A stretch of 38,805 nucleotides of DNA, taken from Chloroflexota bacterium. Lineage in GTDB: Bacteria > Chloroflexota > Dehalococcoidia > Bin125. Of the stretch, positions 1 to 9,913 are shown piece by piece; within the stretch, counting starts at the first letter, position 1; each line of letters begins with the position of its first letter. The stretch is from the NCBI GenBank assembly GCA_026707335.1, contig JAPOXB010000054.1, positions 1-38,805 on the forward strand, given 5' to 3'. A program made the position numbers and the translations under genes. Below the pieces are notes generated by a model. It made no database searches. It had not been told where the DNA came from and saw only the letters and a program-made list of their open reading frames with translations.

Positions 1-60
1 GCCCCCGCCCCCCCCCGCCCCCGCCCCCCCGCGCCCCCCCCCCGGGGGGGTTTTGGTTTT
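1..60. other. low-complexity poly-C/poly-G/T stretch at window edge
   Basis: The first 60 bases are almost only C with a few G, then a G run and T/G runs. No coding pattern is visible. It resembles a contig end or sequencing/assembly artefact more than biology, although a true homopolymer-rich intergenic tract cannot be excluded. Confidence 0.6.
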
Positions 61-85
61 GTGGCGGGGCCCGCGACCGCCGAGA

Positions 86-193
86 CCTCACCCCCTGTCC
101 CCCTCTCCATCTGAACGGTGGAGAGGGGGGACGTGGGCGCGGGCGCTGGGGCTCCGATCCCCTCTCCCTGGGGAGAGGGTTCGGGTGAGGGGG
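86..193. repeat. composite palindromic intergenic repeat
   Basis: Two hairpins lie inside an outer inverted repeat. The outer arms are CCTCACCC (86-93) and GGGTGAGG (183-190). Inner hairpin 1 pairs 99-108 (CCCCCTCTCC) with 120-129 around an 11-base loop. Inner hairpin 2 pairs 160-168 (CCCTCTCCC) with 171-179. The CCCTCACCC...CTCTCCC pattern resembles dispersed REP-like palindromes of many high-GC bacteria. It sits between the window edge and dnaE and encodes no convincing protein. Confidence 0.7.
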
Positions 194-281
194 ACCAACG
201 CGCGCGACCATCCCCATCCACCGGCCGTCCACGCCGGCCGTCCACACCGGCCATAAGCGACGACGGCGGCCGGCCCCTCGT

Positions 282-290
282 TGCTACCCT
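282..290 (+). promoter_or_regulatory. extended -10 promoter element of dnaE
   Basis: TGCTACCCT is an extended -10 (TGn plus TACCCT) ending 12 bases before the dnaE ATG at 303. Transcription would start around 297, leaving a leader of only about six bases. No clear -35 and no Shine-Dalgarno sequence are visible, which fits a near-leaderless transcript. The same motif recurs before other genes in this window. Confidence 0.45.
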
Positions 291-302
291 CGCTGCACGC
301 CG

Positions 303-3300
303 ATGTTCACCCATCTCCATACGCACACCGAGTTCAGCCTGCTCGACGGCCTCGCCAAGATCGACGGGCTCATGGAGCGCGCCCGGGGGCTGGGGCAGGA
401 GGCCCTGGCGATCACCGACCACGGCAACCTCTACGGCGCGATCGACTTCTACAAGGCGGGGCGGCGGGCGGGCGTGCACCCCATCCTGGGCATGGAGGCC
501 TACGTCGCGCCCGGCAAGATGAGCGAGCGCGACGCCGCCGCCCGGGTCACCGCCCACCACCTCACCCTGCTGGCGATGAACAACACGGGCTGGCGCAACC
601 TCGTCGCGCTGTCGACGAAGGCGCACCTCGAGGGCTTCTACCACAAGCCCCGCGTCGACCGGGAGTGCCTCAGCGCCCACAGCGAGGGCCTCATCGTGCT
701 CTCCGGCTGCCCCTCGGCCGAAGTCCACCGGGCGCTGTACGAGGCGCGCGACGCCGACGCCCTGGCCACCGCGCGTTGGTACCGCGAGGTGTTCGGCGAC
801 CGCTACTACGTGGAGTTGCAGAACCACCACGACCCCAAGTTCACGCCCATCATCCCCAAGCTCGTCGAACTGGCGCGGGAGTTGGAGCTGCCGCTGGTCG
901 CGACGCACGACTCGCACTACACGGCCCCCGAGGACGCCATCAGCCACGAGGTCCTGCTCTGCATCGGCACCAACGCCACGATGGACCAGGCGGACCGGTT
1001 CAAGCTGGACGGGCACGACTTCTACCTGGCGAGCGAGTCGGAGATGGTGGAGCGCTTCCCGGAGCTGCCGGAGGCGCTGCGCAACACGGTCGCCATCACG
1101 GAGCGCTGCGACGTCGAGCTGACCTTCAACCGCCTGCAACTGCCCGACCCCGATCTGCCGCCCGGCACGACCGCCCAGCAGCACCTCGCCGACCTCAGCG
1201 CCGCCGGCCTCCAGCAGCGCTACGGCACGCCCACGCCGGCCCACATCGAGCGCCTGCGGTACGAGCTGAGCGTCGTGGAGGAGACGGGCTTCGCGGAGTA
1301 CTTCCTCATCGTGCGCGACTTCGCGCAGTTCGCGCGCCGGCAGCGCATCGCCATGGGCGTGCGCGGCAGCGCCGCCGCCAGCATCATCCTCTACTGCCTC
1401 GAGATCACCGACATCGACCCGATCGCCCACGACCTCGTCTTCGAGCGCTTCCTCAACGTCGAGCGGCGCGAAATGCCCGACATCGACATGGACTTCGCCG
1501 ACGACCGCCGCGACGAGGTGATCCGCTACGTCGCCGACAAGTACGGCCACGACCGCGTGGCGCAGATCATCACCTTCGGCACGCTGGGCGCGAAGGCCGC
1601 CATCCGCGACACCGGCCGCGCCCTGGGCATGACCTTCGGCGCCGCCGACCGCATCGCGCGGCTGGTGCCGGCGCAGTTGAACATCACGCTCGACGCCGCC
1701 CTCACGGGCAGTCAGGAGCTGCGCAGCGCCTACGACTCGGAGGCGGACACGAAGAAGCTCGTCGATCAGGCGCGGCAGCTCGAGGGCGTCGCGCGGCACG
1801 CCGGCACGCACGCCGCGGCGGTGGTCATCGCGCGCGAGCCGCTGATCGAGAACGTGCCGCTGCAGCGCCCCGTCCGCGCCGAGGCCGGCGACGAGAGCGC
1901 CATCCCCATGACCCAGTGGGCGATGAACCAGTGCGCCGAGATCGGCCTGCTGAAGATGGACTTCCTGGGCCTCACCAACCTCACGATCCTCGAGGCGGCG
2001 GTCGCCATCGTGGAGGACGAGACCGGCGAGCGGCCCGACTACGTGAGCCTGCCCGACGGCGACCCGGCCGCCTTCGCGATGCTGGCGCGCGGCGAGACGT
2101 TCGGCGTCTTCCAACTGGAGTCGGCCGGCATGCGCCGCTACGTGCAGGAGCTCAAGCCCACCCGGCTGTCCGACCTGGCGGCCATGGTGGCGCTGTTCCG
2201 TCCCGGCCCCATGGAGCACATCCCGCGCTTCATCCGCTCGAAGCACGGCGAGGAGGCGATCAGCTACCCCCACCCCGACCTGGCCGAGATCCTCGACCCC
2301 ACCTACGGCGTCATCGTCTACCAGGACCAGGTGCTGCAGATCGCGCGCAAGTTCGCCGGCTACACGCTGGGCCAGGCCGACGTCATGCGCAAGGCGATGG
2401 GCAAGAAGGACGCCGACGTGATGCAGGCCGAGCGCGGCCGCTTCGTGCAGGGGGCCGAGGCGCTGGGCTACGGCGCCAGCGAGGCCAACACCGTCTTCAA
2501 CCTGGTCGAGCCGTTCGCCGGCTACGCCTTCAACAAGGCGCACGCCGTGTGCTACGGCAGCATCGCCTACCAGACCGCCTACCTGAAGGCGCACCACCCC
2601 GTCGCCTACATGACGGCCGTGCTGCGCCACGCAAGCGGCGCCTCGGACCGCGTGGGGCTGGCCGCGGTCGAGTGCGCCCGGCTCGACATCCCGCTGCTGC
2701 CCCCGGACATCAATCGCTCCGGCGCGACCTTCCAGCCCGAGGCCCTGGCCGGCGAGCGGCAGGGCATCCGCTTCGGCCTCGCCAACGTGAAGAACGTGGG
2801 GCAGGGCGCGATCGAGGCGCTGATCGCCGAGCGCGACGCCGAGGGCGCGTTCGCGTCGCTGGAGGACCTCTGCCGCCGCAGCGACCTGCGCGGGCTGAAC
2901 AAGCGCTCGCTGGAGAGCCTGATCAAGGCGGGCGCGCTCGACGCGCTCGTCGCGCGGGGGCCCGCTCTGGCCGGCATCGACCGCATCATGCGTCTGGCCC
3001 AGCGCGAGCGGGAGCTGCGCGAGAGCGGCCAGACAACGATGTTCGACCTCTTCGGCGACCAGGTGGACACGCCCCGCCCGGCGCTCGGGCTGGAGGACGT
3101 CGCCGACGCCGACGTCACCAGCGCCGAGCAGCTCCAGTGGGAGAAGGAACTGCTGGGTACCTACGTGTCCGCGCACCCCTTCCAGCCCGCCAACGCGGCC
3201 CTGCAGCCCTACGTCACCCTGGCCGCCGGCGAGGTCCGCGCGGAGCACGAGGGTCAGGACGTCGTCCTCGCGGGCGTGGTCACACTGGTGCGGCAACTCA

Positions 3301-3992
3301 CGACCCGGAAGGGCCAGCCGTTCGCGGCGGTGGAGATCGAGGATCTCACGGGCGCGGTGGAGGTCACCGTCTGGCCCGACCTCTACGCCGAAAGCCGCGC
3401 CCTCTGGCAGGACGGGAACACCATCCTTACGCACGCGCGCGTGCGCATGCGCGGCGACCGCCTCACCGTCTCGGTTGAGCACGCGACAATCTGGGAGCAG
3501 ACGCCCGACGGCGGCCGCCTGCGCGAGGACCCGGCGACCTGGGACATGAGCGCGCGCCCGTCGCGCCGGCCGCCGTCGTCGCGCCGCAACGGCGACGCCG
3601 GCGGCGACGTCCGATCCGCCCCTCGCCCAACAAACGGCGCCGGCGCCGCGCCGCCGGTCTCCCCGGCCCCGGCCGCCGTCGCACCGCCGGCGTCGCCCCC
3701 GCCCTCGCCCCCGCCTGCGGCCGAGCCCGCGCCCGCGTTGCAGGTGCGCCTGCACGAGACCGACGACGAAGACGCCGACCGGGTGCGGCTGCACGAGATC
3801 CTGCGCCTCGTGCGCGAGGCGCCCGGCGCCGACCACGGCTACCTCACGATCGTGGGCCTGGGCGAAACCGTGACCCTGACGCTGCCCGACTGCAACGCCA
3901 ACTTCGCGCTCGTCGAGTCGCTGCGGCGCGCCGTGGACGAGTTCGGCGCGGCCGAGATCGAGGCGGCCCCCGTCGCGGTCGCCGGCGGCTGA
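303..3992 (+). CDS. dnaE: DNA polymerase III alpha subunit (replicative polymerase)
   Basis: 1229 aa, the usual size for DnaE1-type C-family polymerases, which perform the bulk of chromosomal DNA synthesis. An N-terminal PHP domain opens with HLHTHTEFSLLDG (residues 4-16), followed by TDHGN around H40, an acidic residue at E65 and HH at 85-86. These look like an intact metal site, unlike E. coli DnaE, so a PHP proofreading exonuclease is possible (inference). The polymerase active site is PDIDMD at 392-397 (D393 and D395). Helix-hairpin-helix and beta-binding regions should follow, then an OB fold around residues 970-1070 and a Pro/Ala-rich linker around 1090-1145. The extreme C-terminus is a small domain of about 80 residues. 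The ATG at 303 gives a standard N-terminus directly before the PHP motif. The long upstream alternative in another frame is a GC shadow. Confidence 0.97.
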   Translation: MFTHLHTHTEFSLLDGLAKIDGLMERARGLGQEALAITDHGNLYGAIDFYKAGRRAGVHPILGMEAYVAPGKMSERDAAARVTAHHLTLLAMNNTGWRNLVALSTKAHLEGFYHKPRVDRECLSAHSEGLIVLSGCPSAEVHRALYEARDADALATARWYREVFGDRYYVELQNHHDPKFTPIIPKLVELARELELPLVATHDSHYTAPEDAISHEVLLCIGTNATMDQADRFKLDGHDFYLASESEMVERFPELPEALRNTVAITERCDVELTFNRLQLPDPDLPPGTTAQQHLADLSAAGLQQRYGTPTPAHIERLRYELSVVEETGFAEYFLIVRDFAQFARRQRIAMGVRGSAAASIILYCLEITDIDPIAHDLVFERFLNVERREMPDIDMDFADDRRDEVIRYVADKYGHDRVAQIITFGTLGAKAAIRDTGRALGMTFGAADRIARLVPAQLNITLDAALTGSQELRSAYDSEADTKKLVDQARQLEGVARHAGTHAAAVVIAREPLIENVPLQRPVRAEAGDESAIPMTQWAMNQCAEIGLLKMDFLGLTNLTILEAAVAIVEDETGERPDYVSLPDGDPAAFAMLARGETFGVFQLESAGMRRYVQELKPTRLSDLAAMVALFRPGPMEHIPRFIRSKHGEEAISYPHPDLAEILDPTYGVIVYQDQVLQIARKFAGYTLGQADVMRKAMGKKDADVMQAERGRFVQGAEALGYGASEANTVFNLVEPFAGYAFNKAHAVCYGSIAYQTAYLKAHHPVAYMTAVLRHASGASDRVGLAAVECARLDIPLLPPDINRSGATFQPEALAGERQGIRFGLANVKNVGQGAIEALIAERDAEGAFASLEDLCRRSDLRGLNKRSLESLIKAGALDALVARGPALAGIDRIMRLAQRERELRESGQTTMFDLFGDQVDTPRPALGLEDVADADVTSAEQLQWEKELLGTYVSAHPFQPANAALQPYVTLAAGEVRAEHEGQDVVLAGVVTLVRQLTTRKGQPFAAVEIEDLTGAVEVTVWPDLYAESRALWQDGNTILTHARVRMRGDRLTVSVEHATIWEQTPDGGRLREDPATWDMSARPSRRPPSSRRNGDAGGDVRSAPRPTNGAGAAPPVSPAPAAVAPPASPPPSPPPAAEPAPALQVRLHETDDEDADRVRLHEILRLVREAPGADHGYLTIVGLGETVTLTLPDCNANFALVESLRRAVDEFGAAEIEAAPVAVAGG

Positions 3993-4026
3993 CGCCGCGG
4001 CGCGCTCGGCGCCGCCGCCCGACCGG

Positions 4027-4077
4027 TACACTCAGCGGACCGGCGCTTTGTTCGGATGCGCTCGCAGCCTCCGGGAG
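4027..4077 (+). promoter_or_regulatory. -10 element and ribosome binding site of the moxR/bat operon
   Basis: A TACACT hexamer at 4027-4032 fits a -10 box, though no good -35 precedes it. GGGAG at 4073-4077 lies five bases before ATG 4083. It selects that start over the in-frame ATG at 4056, which has no Shine-Dalgarno sequence. Confidence 0.4.
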
Positions 4078-4082
4078 CAGCC

Positions 4083-5145
<1,063 letters not shown>

Positions 5146-5162
<17 letters not shown>

Positions 5163-6108
5163 CCGGCTGCTGGACTGGCTGTCCCCGCCCGCCGCCCTGC
5201 TGGGCGAGTCGGAGGATCCCGCCGTGGCCGAGGCGCGCATCCGCCGCGAGGTGCGCGCGATCGAGATCCGGGCCCGCACCGCCCTGCGCGAGCGCATGAC
5301 CGGCGACTTCCGCAGCGCCTTCCGCGGCCGCGGCCTGGAGTTCGCCTCGATCCGCGCCTACACGCCCGGCGACGAAGTGCGCCTGATCGACTGGAACGTC
5401 ACCGCCCGCCGCGGCGCACCGTACGTCAAGGAGTTCGTCGAGGAGCGCGAGCGCACGCTGTTGATCGTGCTCGACGTCAGCCCCTCTGGGGCCTTCGGGA
5501 CGACCGGCCGCAGCGTGCGCCGCTTCGCGGTCGAGGTGGCGGGGCTGCTGGGTTTCTCCGCCGCCGCCAGCAACGACCGCGTCGGCGCGATCGCCTTCAG
5601 CGACCGCACGGAGTACCTGCTGCAGCCCGCCCGCGGCGACGCGCACGTCCTGCGCCTGCTGCACGACCTGCTGCACCTCCGGCCGCGGGGCGGCGGCAGC
5701 GACCTGGGCGGGGCGCTGGAGCACGCCGCGCGCACACTGCGCGGCGGCAGCATCGTGGCGGTCATCTCGGACTTCCAGGGCGACGCCGCAGAGGCCGGCG
5801 ACTGGCAGCCTGCCCTGCGCCGGCTCGCCGTCGCGCACGACGTGCTGGCGCTGCACGTGCACGACCCCGCCCAGGCCCGGCTGCCCGACGACGGCCTGCT
5901 GACCATCGAGGACGCCGAGTCGGGCCGCGTCGTCACCGTCGACCCGGCCGCGATCGGCGACGACTTCGCCCGCGAGGACGCCCGCCGCGGGCAGGCCGTC
6001 CGGCGGCTGCTCCGGGCCAGCGGGGCCGACTACCTCTCGCTGCCCAGCGACGCGCCCGCCGCCCCCGCCCTGGCCAGGCTCTTCCGCCTGCGGACCCAGC
6101 GCCGATGA
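5146..6108 (+). CDS. DUF58 domain protein (VWA-like partner of MoxR)
   Basis: 320 aa, no obvious signal peptide or membrane segment. The DUF58 core is clear: FASIRAYTPGDEVRLIDWN, then a KEFVEERE segment and a VWA-like metal-binding start LDVSPS (D110, S112, S114). The start is GTG 5146, overlapping moxR by 17 bases, which suggests translational coupling. The product should be cytoplasmic and work with MoxR on a membrane or envelope target. Its 3' end overlaps the next gene by the four bases ATGA. Confidence 0.9.
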
Positions 6109-7091
6109 GCCCCCGGCGGCTGGCCGTCGCGCTGCTGGGACTCGTGGCGCTGCTCGCGCTGGGGGCGCCGTCGGCCGCCGCGCAGGCGCCGCCGTCGCCG
6201 CTGCCGCCCGGTGTGGCCGTCGGCGTCGAGGTGGAGCGCGAGGGCGACACCATCGGCGACCCCGTGCGGCTCACGGTCGTCGTCACGCACCCGCCCGGGG
6301 GCGAACTGCTCGTGCCCCCGCCCGAGGGTCCGATGGGCGCGCTGGAGCCGGCGTCGCCGGTCGTGACGCGCGACACGACGGCCGACGGCCTCACCCGCGT
6401 CACGCTCGTCTACGAGACGCGCGCCTTCGCGACCGGCCCGCTGCCGCTGACGCCGCCCGCGCTCTCCTACCGCCGCGACGGCCTGACGACCGCGATCCAG
6501 CCCGCCGGACGGATCATCGACGTGCGCTCGCTGCTGCCTGCGGACGGGTCGGCGGCGCCCCGCGGCCTGAAGCCGGCCGAGCAGGTCGGGGCGACGGGTT
6601 TCCCGACCGTGCCGGTCGCCGTGGGCGGATCGATCGCCGCGCTGCTGCTCCTTGCGGTGGGGGTGACCCTCGCCCGGCGGCGGCGGCCGGCGCCACCGGC
6701 GACCGCCGCTCCCGGCCCCGGGGCGCTGGCCGGCCGCGACCTCGATGCGATCGCCGGCGCCGGCCTCCTGCCCCACGCCGTCGACGAGTTCTGCGCGCGG
6801 ATCAACGGCGCCGTGCGCGGCTATCTGGCCGCGCGCTACGGCCTGCCCGCGCTGAACCTGACCGCGTCGGAACTGGCCGAGCGCCTGGCCCGCGCCGGGG
6901 CCGACGCGGGCACGGTGCAGCGCGTGCGCAGCCTCTGTCAGGCCTGCGATGGCATCGCCTACGCCGGCTCGACGCCCAGCGCGGCCCGCGTCGCCCGCTA
7001 CCTCGACCTGGCCCAGGCCATCGTGCGGGAAGGCCCGGCCCCCGCCGCCGCACCGGCCGGCCCCACCGCCCCTGCGAGCGAGGTGCAGTGA
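6105..7091 (+). CDS. BatD-like membrane protein with N-terminal signal peptide
   Basis: 328 aa. Residues 1-27 form a signal peptide ending in an Ala-rich cleavage region. An extracytoplasmic beta-rich part follows to about 165, with a GDPVRLTVVVTHP stretch typical of BatD or DUF4381-type proteins. A single membrane helix spans about 168-190, ended by an RRRRP stop-transfer segment, and a cytoplasmic helical domain covers about 205-310. Position between DUF58 and BatA matches BatD/DUF4381 genes of MoxR operons. The family name is assigned mainly from architecture and context. The start overlaps the previous stop (ATGA) and the end overlaps the next start (TGATG). Confidence 0.7.
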   Translation: MSPRRLAVALLGLVALLALGAPSAAAQAPPSPLPPGVAVGVEVEREGDTIGDPVRLTVVVTHPPGGELLVPPPEGPMGALEPASPVVTRDTTADGLTRVTLVYETRAFATGPLPLTPPALSYRRDGLTTAIQPAGRIIDVRSLLPADGSAAPRGLKPAEQVGATGFPTVPVAVGGSIAALLLLAVGVTLARRRRPAPPATAAPGPGALAGRDLDAIAGAGLLPHAVDEFCARINGAVRGYLAARYGLPALNLTASELAERLARAGADAGTVQRVRSLCQACDGIAYAGSTPSAARVARYLDLAQAIVREGPAPAAAPAGPTAPASEVQ

Positions 7092-8047
7092 TGCGCTTCG
7101 CCGACCCGGAACTGCTGGTCCTGCTGGCGCTGCTGCCGCTGTTCGTCTGGCTGCTGCGCCGCGACGGCCGACGTCATCCGGCCAGCCTGCGCCTGCCCAG
7201 TTTGGCCGCGCTGCCCGCCGCGGCCCGCGCCGGCGGCCGCTCGTGGCGGACGCGCACCCTGCCCTGGCTGCCCGTCCTGCGGCTGGCCGCCGCCGCGCTG
7301 ATCATCATCGCCCTCGCGCGCCCGCAGACCGCCGACGCCGAGGCCAGCACCACCGCCGAGGGCATCGACATCGTGCTCGCGATCGACACCTCGCTGAGCA
7401 TGGTGCAGGAGTCGATCGGGGACGAGCGGCGGATCGAGGCGGCCCGGCGCGTGGCCCGCGACTTCATCGACCGGCGCGGCGCCGACCGCGTGGGGCTGCT
7501 CGTCTTCGAGTCCCGCACGCTGGTCCTCAGCCCGCCGACGCTCGACCTGGACGCCATCGACCGCCTGGTGGCCGACACGATGCGCACCGGCCTGCTGCCC
7601 GGCGGCACCGCCGTCGGCCTGGCGCTGGCGAAGTCGGTCGACCTGCTGCGCGAGTCGGACGCGCCCAGCCGCATCGTCGTGCTGCTCACCGACGGCGAGG
7701 ACAACGTGCGCACCGTGCGCCCCGTCGACGCGGCCGGCATCGCCGAAGCGCTGGGCGTGCGCGTCTACACCATCGCCATCGCCGACCCGGGCGCCTACCA
7801 GGGCGTCGTCGATGAGCTCGCCCTGCGGTTCATCGCCGACCGCACGGGCGGCGAGTACTTCCGCGCCTCCGAGCCCGGCGACCTGGAGGCCGCCTACGCC
7901 GCCGTCGACGCCCTCGAGCGGGCGCGGCTCGACACGGAGGAGTTCACCGTCTTCCGCGAGCGCATGCCCTGGTTCCTCATCCCCGCGATGGCGCTGATCC
8001 TGCTCGAGTTGCTGGGCCGCGCCACCTGGTGGAGGCGCGCGCCATGA
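7091..8047 (+). CDS. BatA-like von Willebrand factor A membrane protein
   Basis: 318 aa. Two hydrophobic segments at the N-terminus (about residues 6-20 and 58-75), a VWA domain, and a C-terminal membrane helix (about 290-308) give the standard BatA topology. The MIDAS motif DTSLS is complete (D99, S101, S103), and LLTDGEDN supplies the later acidic ligand region. ATG 7091 overlaps the previous stop in TGATG; the GTG three bases upstream is an equal alternative. Bat proteins are partners of MoxR ATPases and have been linked to envelope stress tolerance in other bacteria. The role here is inferred from that. Confidence 0.88.
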   Translation: MRFADPELLVLLALLPLFVWLLRRDGRRHPASLRLPSLAALPAAARAGGRSWRTRTLPWLPVLRLAAAALIIIALARPQTADAEASTTAEGIDIVLAIDTSLSMVQESIGDERRIEAARRVARDFIDRRGADRVGLLVFESRTLVLSPPTLDLDAIDRLVADTMRTGLLPGGTAVGLALAKSVDLLRESDAPSRIVVLLTDGEDNVRTVRPVDAAGIAEALGVRVYTIAIADPGAYQGVVDELALRFIADRTGGEYFRASEPGDLEAAYAAVDALERARLDTEEFTVFRERMPWFLIPAMALILLELLGRATWWRRAP

Positions 8048-9903
8048 GCCTCGCACCCCTGCCGCCCCTCGCCCTCTCCCCGCTGACACAGTTCGGCGAC
8101 CCCGCCCTGCTCACGCTGCTGCTGCTCGGGTTCCTGGCGGGCGGCCTCTCGCTGCGCATCCTGCGCCGGCGCGCGCTCCGGGTGACGCGGCTGCTGGACC
8201 GGGGCGGCGGGCGCGTGCTGGCGGGCGCCGACCCCCGGCGCGACCTCTGGAAGTTCGGCCTGATCAGCCTGGTCGTGGTGCTGCTCGCGCTCGCCGTCGC
8301 CCGGCCGCAGTTCGGCGAGCGCACGCGGACGCTGGAGCAGCAGGGCGTCGCGATGGTCGTCGCGCTCGACGTGTCGCTCAGCATGGCGGCGCAGGACACC
8401 GCCCCCGATCGCATGCAGGCTGCCCAGACGGAGCTGGCGGGACTGCTCGACCGGATGTCGGGCGACCGCGTCGGCCTCGTCATCTACGCGGGCGAGGCGC
8501 TGGTGCGCTTCCCGCTCACCCGCGACCTGACCGCCGCCCGCGATCTGATCGGCGCGATGCAGCCGGGCGAGCGGCTGGTGCAGCCGGGAACCGACGTCGC
8601 GGCGGCCATCACGCAATCGCTGGCGCTGCTGGAGACGACCCCCTCGCGGACGCGCGTGATCCTGCTCGTCGGCGACGGGGAGAGCCTGAGCGGCGACGCC
8701 CTCGCCGCGGCACGGATGGCGGCGGCCGCCGACGTGCACATCTTCACGGCCGGCGCCGGCAGCGAGGCGGGCGCCACGATCCCGGTGGTCAACCGCAACA
8801 CGACCGAGACGGTCACGAAGATCGACGCCCGCACCGGCGAGCCGGTCATCACCCGCCTCGACAGCGCGGCGCTGACGGCGCTGGCCGACCGGGGGCGGGG
8901 GCGCTTCGTGCGGCTGGACCAGCCCGGCGCCCTCAGCGACCTCGCCGCCGACTTCGAGGCGCTGGAGGCGTCGCGCTTCCACGTCACGACCGAGCGGCAG
9001 CCCCGCGAGCGCTTCCAGATCGCCCTCGCGCTGGCCCTGGCGCTGCTGCTCATCGAGCCGCTGATCGCGGCGCGCGCACCCCGGCGGGCGTCGCCGGTCG
9101 CGGCGCGCGTCCGATGGCTGCGGCGGCGGCGGCTGCTGTTCGCGGGGCTGCTGCCGATCGTCGCGCTGCTGGCCGCGTCGTGCGGTGACTTCGCGGCCGA
9201 GCGCAACGCGGCCGGGACCGCCGCCTTCGACGAGGGCCGCTTCGCCGACGCCGCCGTCGCCTACCGCGAGGCGCTCGCGGCCGAACCCGGCGACGCGCGC
9301 CTGGCCCTGAATCTGGGCCGCGCCCTGCACGCCCTCGCGGAGTACGACGCCGCCGTCGCGGCCTCGCGCCGCGCCCTCACCACCCACGACGACGCCCTGG
9401 CCGCCCGCGCCTACTACCAGATCGGCGTGCACCACTTCGCGCGGGACGACCTCGTCGCGGCGCGCAGCGCCTACATCGAGGCGCTGCTGCTCGACCCCTC
9501 GGACGCCGACGCCAAGCTGAATCTGGAGATCGTGAACCGGTTGCTGGCGGCGCTCGCTCCGCCTCCGGCGGCGGAGGACGGGACGCCGGGCTCGGGCGAG
9601 GGCGACGGCGGCGGCGCCGAGGGCGGCGGCGGGCGGGGGCCCGGCGCGGACGGTGATGACTCCCCGGTCGACACCGCGCCCGGCCGGCTGGCGGGCCGCG
9701 CCGACGTCCCCGGCGAGGACGACCAAAGCCTGGACGCCGGGCCGGCCGCGGAGGCCCTGCGGGAGGCGATCCAGGCCTTCGACCGCAACAATCCCACGCT
9801 CGAGGAGGCGCTGGCGATCCTCGAGGCCCTGCGCGCCATCGAGGAGACGCGGGGCGCGTCGGGCATGCTGGGCGTCGAGGTGGCCGGCCAGGACGACTAC
9901 TAG
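8044..9903 (+). CDS. BatB-BatC fusion: VWA membrane protein joined to a TPR domain
   Basis: 619 aa in one uninterrupted frame. Residues 1-360 form a BatB-like part: two N-terminal membrane helices, a VWA domain with an intact MIDAS (D109, S111, S113), and a helix near 325-345. A second hydrophobic stretch at about 360-379 after RRRR ends in a lipobox-like LAASC with Cys at 380. TPR repeats follow (about 385-500; repeats around the NLGRALHALAEYDAAV and YYQIGVHHFARDD segments). A Gly/Asp-rich linker and a helical, acidic C-terminus (about 570-619) close it. The TPR part looks like a BatC lipoprotein fused in frame after BatB. No ATG or GTG is present at the junction. ATGA overlap with batA. Ends ten bases from the convergent transglutaminase-fold gene. 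Confidence 0.85.
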   Translation: MSLAPLPPLALSPLTQFGDPALLTLLLLGFLAGGLSLRILRRRALRVTRLLDRGGGRVLAGADPRRDLWKFGLISLVVVLLALAVARPQFGERTRTLEQQGVAMVVALDVSLSMAAQDTAPDRMQAAQTELAGLLDRMSGDRVGLVIYAGEALVRFPLTRDLTAARDLIGAMQPGERLVQPGTDVAAAITQSLALLETTPSRTRVILLVGDGESLSGDALAAARMAAAADVHIFTAGAGSEAGATIPVVNRNTTETVTKIDARTGEPVITRLDSAALTALADRGRGRFVRLDQPGALSDLAADFEALEASRFHVTTERQPRERFQIALALALALLLIEPLIAARAPRRASPVAARVRWLRRRRLLFAGLLPIVALLAASCGDFAAERNAAGTAAFDEGRFADAAVAYREALAAEPGDARLALNLGRALHALAEYDAAVAASRRALTTHDDALAARAYYQIGVHHFARDDLVAARSAYIEALLLDPSDADAKLNLEIVNRLLAALAPPPAAEDGTPGSGEGDGGGAEGGGGRGPGADGDDSPVDTAPGRLAGRADVPGEDDQSLDAGPAAEALREAIQAFDRNNPTLEEALAILEALRAIEETRGASGMLGVEVAGQDDY

Positions 9904-9913
9904 CCCGAAGGCC

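Noticed and set aside
281-3478. 1065-codon open frame overlapping dnaE in another frame
   Set aside because: The product is Arg/Pro/Gly-rich with no recognisable motif, while the dnaE frame carries all polymerase motifs.
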